Below, one piece after another: positions 1 through 6,096 of a DNA stretch of 8,641 nt. The notes beneath the pieces were generated by a model. The model did not search any database. It saw nothing but the letters and a program-made list of their open reading frames with translations, and was not told where the DNA came from. Origin of the DNA: Actinomycetota bacterium. Its GTDB lineage: Bacteria > Actinomycetota > Thermoleophilia > Solirubrobacterales > 70-9. The translations under genes were made by a program, and so were the position numbers. The number at the start of each line of letters is the position of its first letter. Positions within the stretch are counted from its first letter, which is position 1. The stretch spans positions 1 to 8,641 of the forward strand of contig JAFDWD010001006.1 in the NCBI GenBank assembly GCA_018268695.1. The letters run 5' to 3'.

Positions 1-922
1 GCCCGTCGATCACCGAGTGGCCCTCGCCCTTGGCCACCGTGTACATGATGCTGCCGGTGTGGCGGTGGGCCTTGGTCGCTTCGCCGGGCTGGAGGAGCTG
101 GATCTGCGCGCCCATCGTCGGCATCACGTGCCCGCCGGTCGCCGGGTTGGTGAAGCGCAGCACGGCGCCGTCGTAGGGCGAGGGAGCCTCGGCCTTGGCG
201 AGCGACTGCAGCGCCTCGTAGCTGCGCTCGAACGGGTACTTGAGGAGCGGCGAGTAGGGAGAGTCCCAGCGCTTGTCGCCGTCGGGAAGGAGGCCGGCGG
301 CCGCGTGGCTGCCGGTCGAGCGGTTGGTCTCCCCCTGCGCCGTCTGCCGGCCGTCGGCGTGGACCTCGTAGGTGTTCGCCTCCATCGCGTTGACGAACGG
401 GATGTCGAGGCCGTCCTGCCAGATCGCCGGGACGTTGCCGCCCTCGTCGACGCCGTGGTCGTGCCAGGTCCCCGACGGGGTGATGACGAAGTCTTTGGCG
501 CCGAGTGTCGCCCTCTCGCCGTCGACGACGGTGTAGGCGCCTTCGCCCTCGATGATGAAGCGCAGCGCCGCGGCGGCATGGCGGTGCGCGGGCGCCCACT
601 CGCCCGGTCCCATGATCTGCAGGCCGGAGTAGAGCCAGCCGACGGCGGCGCTCACCTCGCGGCGGCTCGGGTTGGCGAGCCAGACGACGCGGCGGCCGGC
701 GTCCTGGGGCGTGACCAGCTCGGCCGCCTGCAGGACCAGCGGGCGAAGCGCCTCGTAGTTCCACAGGGTCGGCGTCGATTTCGACTTCGGTTCCCACGGC
801 TCGATGTCGTTGGCGACGGTCCAGAGGGCCCCCGCCGAGAGCTCCTCGAGCTTCGCGTAGTACTCCTGCAGCTCCGGTCGATCCTCGACCCGGGCGCGTC
901 CGAGCACGGTGTCATCGGTCAT
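1..922 (-). CDS. Gentisate 1,2-dioxygenase-like bicupin protein, partial (C-terminus beyond window)
   Basis: This frame is open from an ATG at 922 to the window edge, giving 307 codons and no stop, so the C-terminus is missing. I see two cupin domains. The first carries AHRHA (His113, His115), a glycine-rich strand pair ALRFIIEGEGAYTVVDGE at about 119-136, and TPSGTWHDHG at about 148-157. The second carries KAHRHTG (His286, His288) and the start of its own barrel. The first-cupin wording is that of the gentisate 1,2-dioxygenase / salicylate 1,2-dioxygenase / 1-hydroxy-2-naphthoate dioxygenase family, Fe(II) enzymes that cleave aromatic rings. Members are about 340-380 residues, so roughly 40-70 are lost. 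The start overlaps the upstream nitrilase by 11 bases and has a purine-rich site (GGAAGAG) before it, so the two are co-transcribed. A gentisate substrate is inferred from family resemblance; salicylate- or hydroxynaphthoate-type substrates remain possible. Confidence 0.88.
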   Translation of the reverse strand, partial: MTDDTVLGRARVEDRPELQEYYAKLEELSAGALWTVANDIEPWEPKSKSTPTLWNYEALRPLVLQAAELVTPQDAGRRVVWLANPSRREVSAAVGWLYSGLQIMGPGEWAPAHRHAAAALRFIIEGEGAYTVVDGERATLGAKDFVITPSGTWHDHGVDEGGNVPAIWQDGLDIPFVNAMEANTYEVHADGRQTAQGETNRSTGSHAAAGLLPDGDKRWDSPYSPLLKYPFERSYEALQSLAKAEAPSPYDGAVLRFTNPATGGHVMPTMGAQIQLLQPGEATKAHRHTGSIMYTVAKGEGHSVIDG

Positions 923-1979
923 CGCTCTTCCTTTCCTCGCTGTCTCGATCGGTCCCGGCCGGGGGCGCCGGCCACTCGTCGGCGGGGTGGTCCTGGTCCC
1001 CCCGCATCCGCACCGGCGTCCGCGGCCGGTCGTCCACCTGCAGGTCGAAGATGTCGAAGCGGTTGTAGCCGCCGATCACGTCGTGCATCTGCTTCGGCTG
1101 GATGCAGCGCCGCAGGTCGATCTCGGCGTAGACGATCCCCTCGTCGTCGATCAGCGACTCGCCGATCTCGGCGCCGTCGGGCCCGATCACGCCGGAGAAG
1201 GCGCTGTGCTTGCGGGACATCAGCTCGCGGATGTCGGCGTCGTCACCGGCGATCGTGTCGAGGATCTCGTCCGAGATCGTCGAGCAGGAGATCACGGTGA
1301 AGACCTTGCCCTCGAAGGAGTGGGTCATGCCGCGCAGGCGGATCGCCGCGGCCATGTCGTACTCAGGCGGGGCGACCGGCAGGCTGATGTAGCCGGCGAC
1401 GTGGATCAGCTCGCCCTGGGCGAGGAGCGAGTACCGCGCCAGCGGGTTGGTGTTCTCGCCGCAGGCGAGGACACCAAGCGGCCCGATCTTGGTCGGGCGG
1501 ACCTTCAGCCCGCTAGCGTCGCCGGGCGCCCAGGTGAGTTTCTCCGCCCAGGTGGGGACGAGCTTGCGATGGACGCCGATGATCTCCCCGTCGCCGTCGA
1601 TCGTCAGCAGCGTGTTGTAGATCGCGCCGACCGAGTGCGGGGAGCGCTCGTTGATGCCGACGACGACGACCGCGCCCGCCTCCCGGGCGGCGCCGCGGAC
1701 GATGTCGATCGCCGGGTCCTCCAGGCCCACCGAGCAGAGCTGCAGCTTCTCGAACCAGGCGCTCCCTTCGAGCGGCGTCATCACCCAGTTCCAATAGGGA
1801 TAGCCGGCGATGAAGACCTCCGGGAAGGCGACCAGCTCCGCCCCGTTCCCCGCCGCCTCGCGCACCAGCGCCGCGACCTTCTCCGCCGTCCCCTCCGCAT
1901 CGAGGTAGACCGGCGCCGCCTGCACCGCGGCAGCGACGAACGGATGGCTCTGCGACAGATCGCTCGGGGATCGACTCAT
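912..1979 (-). CDS. Nitrilase-superfamily carbon-nitrogen hydrolase (nitrilase-like)
   Basis: This is a 355-residue protein, the usual length for branch-1 nitrilases (about 330-370). The Glu-Lys-Cys catalytic triad is readable: Glu54 in LVAFPEVFIAGYPYW, Lys139 in GVHRKLVPTWAEKLTW, and Cys173 in GVLACGENTNPLARYSLLAQ. The catalytic cysteine is followed by Gly-Glu-Asn instead of the Cys-Trp-Glu seen in most characterised nitrilases, so substrate class cannot be assigned. Family members hydrolyse nitriles to carboxylic acids, or amides, in the cytoplasm. The C-terminal 35 or so residues (PRTPVRMRGDQ to the end) are charged and low-complexity, like the variable tails of nitrilases. ATG at 1979 is preferred because homology to the N-terminal strand (FVAAAVQAAPVYLD) begins a few residues later; there is no obvious Shine-Dalgarno site, but a promoter lies close enough to give an almost leaderless mRNA. 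It overlaps the downstream dioxygenase gene by 11 bases. Confidence 0.92.
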   Translation of the reverse strand: MSRSPSDLSQSHPFVAAAVQAAPVYLDAEGTAEKVAALVREAAGNGAELVAFPEVFIAGYPYWNWVMTPLEGSAWFEKLQLCSVGLEDPAIDIVRGAAREAGAVVVVGINERSPHSVGAIYNTLLTIDGDGEIIGVHRKLVPTWAEKLTWAPGDASGLKVRPTKIGPLGVLACGENTNPLARYSLLAQGELIHVAGYISLPVAPPEYDMAAAIRLRGMTHSFEGKVFTVISCSTISDEILDTIAGDDADIRELMSRKHSAFSGVIGPDGAEIGESLIDDEGIVYAEIDLRRCIQPKQMHDVIGGYNRFDIFDLQVDDRPRTPVRMRGDQDHPADEWPAPPAGTDRDSEERKSDDR

Positions 1980-1991
1980 GCGCTGGCGCCG

Positions 1992-2020
1992 ACCCTAGCG
2001 CACTTCTGATTTCGTATCAA
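1992..2020 (-). promoter_or_regulatory. Putative sigma-A-type promoter of the nitrilase/dioxygenase unit
   Basis: On the minus strand, TTGATA (2020-2015, 5 of 6 to the -35 consensus) is separated by 17 bases from TAGGGT (1997-1992, an actinobacterial-style -10). Transcription would start around 1985, only about 6 bases before the ATG at 1979, so the transcript would be near-leaderless. This matches the absence of a recognisable ribosome binding site. Found by eye; no expression evidence. Confidence 0.5.
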
Positions 2021-2031
2021 ATCGCAAATCG
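2008..2031. promoter_or_regulatory. AT-rich inverted repeat and tandem heptamer over the -35: possible operator
   Basis: GATTTCGTATCAAATC (2008-2023) is an inverted repeat with GATTT/AAATC arms. It covers the proposed -35 of the nitrilase promoter. It runs into a tandem copy of CAAATCG (2018-2031). The AT-richness stands out from the GC-rich surroundings. The placement suits a repressor site, but no regulator gene is in the window and no family can be assigned. Confidence 0.35.
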
Positions 2032-2077
2032 GGGGAGGCTTTGGGAGCGTTGTGCCGGCGGGGGCGGCAGTCCTATG

Positions 2078-2139
2078 ACGTCCTGGGCGTCTCATCGCGG
2101 TCCTGGCTGGCTGTGACCGCGATGAGACGCCCAGGACGT
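2078..2139. repeat. Hairpin H1, left copy
   Basis: Perfect 25-bp inverted repeat: arm 2078-2102 pairs with 2115-2139 around a 12-base loop (CTGGCTGGCTGT, 2103-2114). Sixteen bases of the arm (GTCCTGGGCGTCTCAT, 2080-2095) recur in the right-hand H1 at 8594-8609. There is no T-run on either side, so it is not a canonical intrinsic terminator. Confidence 0.9.
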
Positions 2140-2150
2140 GAGGGCTTCGT

Positions 2151-2333
2151 GTGAGAGAGCGGGGGATTCGAACGGTCAGGGATGTGCCGTGTTCCTTATC
2201 CGCCTATACGACGGGTTTCGAACACCGCAGGGCCTGCGGTGTTCGAAAGCTCGGCCATGTCGAGTTTTCGAATGCGGCAGATTCCTGACCGTTCGGAGCC
2301 CGGCGTACCTCCCGGTCCGACGCGCTCCCTCAC
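2151..2333. repeat. Nested multi-helix palindrome H3, left copy
   Basis: Several inverted repeats are stacked inside one another. The outermost arms are 2151-2161 with 2323-2333 (10 of 11 complementary). Next come 2169-2180 with 2284-2295 (12 of 12) and 2185-2189 with 2275-2279 (5 of 5). At the centre is a perfect palindrome, 2216-2231 with 2233-2248 (16 bp around a single G). TTCGAA recurs four times. The right-hand module has a structure in the same slot whose sequence is unrelated. Confidence 0.72.
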
Positions 2334-2337
2334 ATCC

Positions 2338-2432
2338 CCCGGCCGTCTCGGCCACGGCCACAGCCAGCCCCCTGCACGCTTGTCTCGCTATGCGAGACAA
2401 GCGTGCAGGGGGGCGTGGCCGAGACGGCCGGG
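2338..2432. repeat. Two-storey stem-loop H2, left copy
   Basis: The outer stem pairs 2338-2356 with 2414-2432 (19 bp, perfect). The inner stem pairs 2368-2388 with 2392-2412 (21 bp, perfect) around a TAT loop. The two stems are joined asymmetrically, with 11 unpaired bases (GCCACAGCCAG, 2357-2367) on one side and one (2413) on the other. Positions 2338-2412 are identical to the reverse complement of 8253-8327 (75 bases). It lies about 50 bases past the monooxygenase/reductase stop. Confidence 0.92.
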
Positions 2433-2470
2433 TTTGCCGCACCGCCTTGCGTTCCTTGCCGTCGTTCCCC

Positions 2471-2483
2471 GCCCCGCCGGGGC
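2471..2483 (-). terminator. Short GC hairpin at the stop codon, weak terminator candidate
   Basis: GCCCC-GCC-GGGGC (2471-2483) forms a 5-bp GC stem that begins on the last base of the monooxygenase/reductase stop codon (TAG, 2485-2483, minus strand). There is no T-run after it. The much larger H2 stem-loop follows and could equally stop or stabilise the transcript end. Confidence 0.22.
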
Positions 2484-4903
2484 TACTTGCCGACGCGCTC
2501 GGCGGGGCGCCAGCGGCTGAAGTCGGGCTCCGGCTCCGGCGGGTCGAAGCTGCGGAGGGGCTGGCGTTTGACGTCGATCTTGCCGTCCATCGGGCGGCGG
2601 CTGCCGCCTTGGTACTGGACGATCCAGTCCGCCCGGCGGCCGACCTCCTGGTCGGCGGCGGCGTGGAGGGTCCAGAAGGGGTCGTAGAGGTGGGAGCGGC
2701 CGATCGCGCAGAGGTCGGAGCGGCCCGCGAGGATGGTGGTGTTGACGTCGTCGTAGCTGGAGATGGCGCCGACGGCGATCGTCGGGATGTCCACCTCGTT
2801 GCGGATCCGATCGGCGTACGGGGTCTGGTAGCTGCGGCCGTAGGCGGGTTTCTCTTCCGCCCAGACCTGGCCGGTGGAGACGTCGACGATGTCGATCCCC
2901 ATCCCCTTCAGCTTCTCCGCCAGGGCGACCGCTTCGTCGCCGGTGAAGCCGCCATCAGCCCAGTCGGTCGCCGAGATGCGCACCGACATCGGTTTCTCCT
3001 GCGGCCATACGGCGCGGCAGGCGGCGACGACCTCGAGCGGGTACTTCGACCGCCCGGCCAGGTCCCCCCCGTATTCGTCGGTCCGCCGGTTGGTCAGCGG
3101 CGAGAGGAACGAGGAGAGCAGGTAGCCGTGGGCGAGGTGGATCTCCAGTAGGTCGAAGCCCGCCTCCTCGGCACGGTGCGCGGATTCGACGAACTGCTCC
3201 CGCACCTTCCGCATCTGCTCATGGGTCATCTCCTTCGGCACCTGGCTGTGCTCGAAGTAGGGGACCGGCGACGGCGCCAGGATCTCCCAGTTGCCCTCCT
3301 CGAGGGGCTGGTCGACCCCGTCCCACATCAGCCTGGTCGAGCCCTTGCGCCCGGAGTGGCCGATCTGGCAGCCGATCTTCGCGTCGCCGTGGCCGTGGAC
3401 GAAGTCGACGATCCGACCCCAGCCCGCCACCTGGTCGTCGCGGTAGAGGCCGCCGCAGCCGGGCGTGATCCGCCCCTCGGCCGCTACGCAGACCATCTCC
3501 GTCATCACCAGGCCGGCACCGCCGATCCCACGGATGCCGAGGTGGACGAGGTGGAAGTCCCCGACCGCGCCGTCGACCGCCGAGTACATGTCCATCGGGC
3601 TGACCACGACGCGGTTGGCGAGCTCCAGGTCGCGCAGTCGCAGCGAGGTGAACATCGGCGGCTTCAACTCCGGAGCGGTGCCGTTGGCGCTCGCCGCCGC
3701 CGGCCCCACGAGGTTGTCGTTCGGCGGCACCAGCTGCGGCTCGTCGAGCCGGCTGTGGAAGTCCTCGTCGACCCGCCGCATGAACTCCGGGTCGCGCATC
3801 TTCAGGTTGTCGTAGGTGATCCGGCGGCTGCGGGTCAGCAGGTTGAAGGCGAACTGCGGCGACGACTGGCCGACGTAGCGGGAGATCCCCTCGAACCACT
3901 CGAGGCTCGCCTGCGCCGCGCGCTGGGTCGAGTCGGTGACCGCCCGGCGGTCCACTTCGTAGGCCCCCAGCGCCGCGGGGATGTCGTCGTCGGCGTCGAT
4001 CAGCGACCAGGCCAGCGCCGTCGCGTCCTCCATCGCCAGCTTCGTCCCCGAGCCGATCGAGAAGTGGGCGGTGTGGGCGGCGTCACCGAGCAGCACCAGG
4101 TTCTCGTGCCGCCAGTTGGGCGTGCGGATGGTGCGGAAGTTGATCCACTGCGAGTTGTTGGCGAACAGCTGGTGGCCGCACAGCTCGGCGGCGAACATCG
4201 TCCGGAAGCGCTCGATCGCCTCCTCGTCGTTTTCCCCGGGCGCGAAGACCCGGTCCTCGGTCTTGTCGAAGCCCGCGCGGCGCCAGGTCGCTTCGTCGGT
4301 TTCGACCAGGAAGGTGCTCCGGGTCTCGTCATATGGGTAGGCGTGGATCTGGAAGACGCCCCACTCGGTCTCGACGATCTGGAAGGTGAAGGCCTCGTAG
4401 ACGAGGTCGGTCCCCAGCCACATGAATTTCGACGGGCGGCGATCGATGCTCGTCTGGAAGACGTCCCGATGGGCTTCGCGGACGGCGCTGTTGATGCCGT
4501 CGGCGGCGATCACCAGGTCGTAGTCGGCCATCAGCCCTTCGTGCGGGGGCGCGTCGGTCCGGTACTCGATCTCCACCCCGACTTCCTCGGCCCGCTCCTG
4601 GAGGATGTTCAGCAGCCGCATCCGGCCGAGCGCCGAGAAGCCGTGGCCGCCGGAGCGTTCCACGGTCCCGCGGTAGTAGATGTCGATGTCGGCCCAGCGG
4701 GCGAAGCTGTCGGCGATCGTCTTGTAGCTCTTCGGGTCGGCGGCCTCGAAGGCGGCCAGCGTTTCGTCGGAGAAGACGACGCCGAAGCCGAAGGTGTCGT
4801 CGGGGGCGTTGCGCTCCCACACCTTCACGTCGTGGCCGAGCCGGGCGAGCAGGATCGAGGCGTAGAGGCCGCCGGGGCCACCGCCGATGGTCGCGACCTT
4901 CAC
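2483..4903 (-). CDS. Bifunctional FAD monooxygenase / OYE-type reductase (aminobenzoyl-CoA or salicylyl-CoA type)
   Basis: This 806-residue fusion has an N-terminal class A flavoprotein monooxygenase with the FAD-binding GGGPGG at 7-12, the DG motif (AADG, Asp135-Gly136) and the GD motif LLGDAAHTAH (Gly273-Asp274). A linker of about 390-412 leads into an Old Yellow Enzyme-type FMN barrel from about 413. That barrel carries GHSGRK (His516), EIHLAHGYLLSSFLSP (His589, His592) and NRRTDEYGG. This order and length are those of 2-aminobenzoyl-CoA monooxygenase/reductase (studied in Azoarcus evansii) and of proteins annotated as salicylyl-CoA 5-hydroxylase/oxidoreductase. The first half would hydroxylate the CoA-activated ring using O2 and NAD(P)H; the second would reduce the product. 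The start is GTG at 4903, with a strong AAGGAGG site about 8 bases upstream and a GTGA overlap with the preceding gene. It is the last gene of its operon. The exact aromatic acyl-CoA is inferred, not shown. Confidence 0.93.
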   Translation of the reverse strand: MKVATIGGGPGGLYASILLARLGHDVKVWERNAPDDTFGFGVVFSDETLAAFEAADPKSYKTIADSFARWADIDIYYRGTVERSGGHGFSALGRMRLLNILQERAEEVGVEIEYRTDAPPHEGLMADYDLVIAADGINSAVREAHRDVFQTSIDRRPSKFMWLGTDLVYEAFTFQIVETEWGVFQIHAYPYDETRSTFLVETDEATWRRAGFDKTEDRVFAPGENDEEAIERFRTMFAAELCGHQLFANNSQWINFRTIRTPNWRHENLVLLGDAAHTAHFSIGSGTKLAMEDATALAWSLIDADDDIPAALGAYEVDRRAVTDSTQRAAQASLEWFEGISRYVGQSSPQFAFNLLTRSRRITYDNLKMRDPEFMRRVDEDFHSRLDEPQLVPPNDNLVGPAAASANGTAPELKPPMFTSLRLRDLELANRVVVSPMDMYSAVDGAVGDFHLVHLGIRGIGGAGLVMTEMVCVAAEGRITPGCGGLYRDDQVAGWGRIVDFVHGHGDAKIGCQIGHSGRKGSTRLMWDGVDQPLEEGNWEILAPSPVPYFEHSQVPKEMTHEQMRKVREQFVESAHRAEEAGFDLLEIHLAHGYLLSSFLSPLTNRRTDEYGGDLAGRSKYPLEVVAACRAVWPQEKPMSVRISATDWADGGFTGDEAVALAEKLKGMGIDIVDVSTGQVWAEEKPAYGRSYQTPYADRIRNEVDIPTIAVGAISSYDDVNTTILAGRSDLCAIGRSHLYDPFWTLHAAADQEVGRRADWIVQYQGGSRRPMDGKIDVKRQPLRSFDPPEPEPDFSRWRPAERVGK

Positions 4904-6096
4904 GATTTTCCTCCTTGGGCGAACAGGGTGCGGGCGATGATCTCGCGCTGTATCTCCGAGGCTCCCTCGTAGATCCGGGGGGCGCGAACGTCGCGGTACA
5001 GGTGCTCCAACAGGTGGCCGCGGACGAGTGCCCGCGCGCCGAGGGTCTGGACGGCGACGTCGACGGCTTCCTGGGCGACCTCGGTCGCCATCAGCTTGGC
5101 CATCGCGGCGACCTGGGTGATCGGCCGCAGGCCGCGGTCGAAGGAACGAGCGGCGTCGTGGACCAGGAGGCGAGCGCCCTGGATCCGGGCGGCGACCTCG
5201 GCGAGGCGGTGCGAGACCGCCTGCAGGTCCTTCAGCTTGCCGCCGAAGGCATCGCGGTCGGCGGCGTGCTCGACTGCGGCGGCCAGCGCCGCCTCGGCCA
5301 TGCCGACGGCGAAGGCGCCGACGCTCGGGCGGAAGAGGTCGAGGGTGCGCATGGCGACCGACATCCCGCGGTCGACCTCGCCGAGGACCGCCTCGCGGGG
5401 GACGTGAACGTCCTCGAGGACGATCCGACCGATCGGGTGCGGGGAGAGCATCTCGATCGCCTCACCGGAGAAGCCGGCGCTCTCGCGCGGGACCGCGAAG
5501 CCGGTGATCCCGCGGGCGCCGGCGCCCGCGGTGGTGCGGGCGAAGACCGTGTAGAGGTCGGCTTCGGGAGCGTTGGAGATCCAGATCTTTTCGCCGTTGA
5601 GGATGAAGCCGCCGTCGTCGACCGACTCGGCCTTGAGCGAGAGCGCGGCGACGTCGGTGCCCGCGTCGGGCTCCGAGAGGGCGAAGGCGGCGACCGCCGA
5701 CCCACGCGCCAGGCGCGGGACCCACTCGTCGATCATCGCCTCGGTCCCCGACTGCAGCAGCGGGAACGAGCCGAGGCCCTGCAGGGCGAAGGCCGTCTCG
5801 GCGGCGGTCGAGCCGCGCGCCAGGCCCTCGCGGATCAGGCACAGCTCCATCGCCTTGACGGTCCAGGCGCCGTCCTCGTCGCGGGCGTAGAGACGGTCGT
5901 AGAGGCCGGCCTCGGCGATCGCGCCGATCAGCTCGCGGTCGAGCTTCGACCCGTTGCCGGATTCCTCATGGGCGTGGGCGAGCGGGGCGAGCTTCGCCGT
6001 CGCCAGCTCCTCGCATTCGGCCAGGAGCGCGCGCTCCTCCTCGGTGAGGTGGGCGTCGAGCAACGACACCTGCGCGTCGGTCCCGGCCGCGGCCAT
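4900..6096 (-). CDS. Acyl-CoA dehydrogenase
   Basis: This is a 398-residue FAD-dependent acyl-CoA dehydrogenase of normal length. The N-terminal helical domain is followed by the first family signature AFALSEPDAGTD at 137-148 and the middle-domain motif NGEKIWISNA at 167-176. The C-terminal helical bundle ends in APRIYEGASEIQREIIAR, in which Glu377 is the expected catalytic base of the medium-chain-type family. The reaction is alpha,beta-dehydrogenation of a cytoplasmic acyl-CoA, with electrons passing to electron-transfer flavoprotein, whose genes are not in the window. ATG at 6096 shares one base with the preceding TGA (TGATG) and has a GGAGGAGGG site upstream. Its position between RidA and the aromatic-CoA monooxygenase/reductase suggests it acts on the alicyclic or ring-opened CoA ester made by that enzyme rather than on ordinary fatty acids. 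That assignment rests on context only. Confidence 0.93.
   Translation of the reverse strand: MAAAGTDAQVSLLDAHLTEEERALLAECEELATAKLAPLAHAHEESGNGSKLDRELIGAIAEAGLYDRLYARDEDGAWTVKAMELCLIREGLARGSTAAETAFALQGLGSFPLLQSGTEAMIDEWVPRLARGSAVAAFALSEPDAGTDVAALSLKAESVDDGGFILNGEKIWISNAPEADLYTVFARTTAGAGARGITGFAVPRESAGFSGEAIEMLSPHPIGRIVLEDVHVPREAVLGEVDRGMSVAMRTLDLFRPSVGAFAVGMAEAALAAAVEHAADRDAFGGKLKDLQAVSHRLAEVAARIQGARLLVHDAARSFDRGLRPITQVAAMAKLMATEVAQEAVDVAVQTLGARALVRGHLLEHLYRDVRAPRIYEGASEIQREIIARTLFAQGGKS

Larger units (their letters stand above)
2078..2476 (+). repeat. Three-part palindromic module, left copy (H1-H3-H2 order)
   Basis: This stretch fills most of the gap between the monooxygenase/reductase gene and the nitrilase gene. 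It consists of hairpin H1 (2078-2139), nested structure H3 (2151-2333), two-storey stem-loop H2 (2338-2432), and a 3' shoulder (2433-2476) that also aligns with the right copy. The same parts recur in reverse orientation at 8194-8641. It contains no supportable coding sequence: ORFs across it merely read through the palindromes. I do not recognise it as a named element. The shoulder ends about 7 bases from the stop codon of the monooxygenase/reductase gene. Confidence 0.8.

Noticed and set aside
17..1300. Long plus-strand ORF antisense to the dioxygenase and nitrilase genes
   Set aside because: Its translation is Arg/Ala/Gly/Val-rich with no family motif, and it lies opposite two genes with clear catalytic motifs. 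It is a GC-driven shadow.
2160..2190. GGGGGATTCGAAC resembling the reverse complement of a tRNA T-arm
   Set aside because: The opposite side of a T-stem is missing and no anticodon or acceptor stem can be drawn. The bases are better explained as an arm of the nested H3 palindrome.
2338..2432. H2 as an ordinary rho-independent terminator
   Set aside because: There is no T-run on either strand, the stem is far longer than usual, and the other copy lies upstream of the operon promoter rather than after a gene.
2078..2476. CRISPR array
   Set aside because: The repeats are inverted palindromes of different sizes, not regularly spaced direct repeats with spacers, and no cas gene is present.
2138..3151. 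Plus-strand ORF starting in the repeat module
   Set aside because: It reads through palindromes and then antisense to the reductase domain. Similar peptides in the two gaps (for example at 2176-2442 and 8154-8417) only reflect the repeated DNA.
3176..4972. 598-codon plus-strand ORF opposite the monooxygenase/reductase
   Set aside because: Low-complexity composition, no motif, and fully antisense to a well-recognised fusion enzyme. The same reasoning applies to 909-2009, 4915-6195 and 5954-7657.
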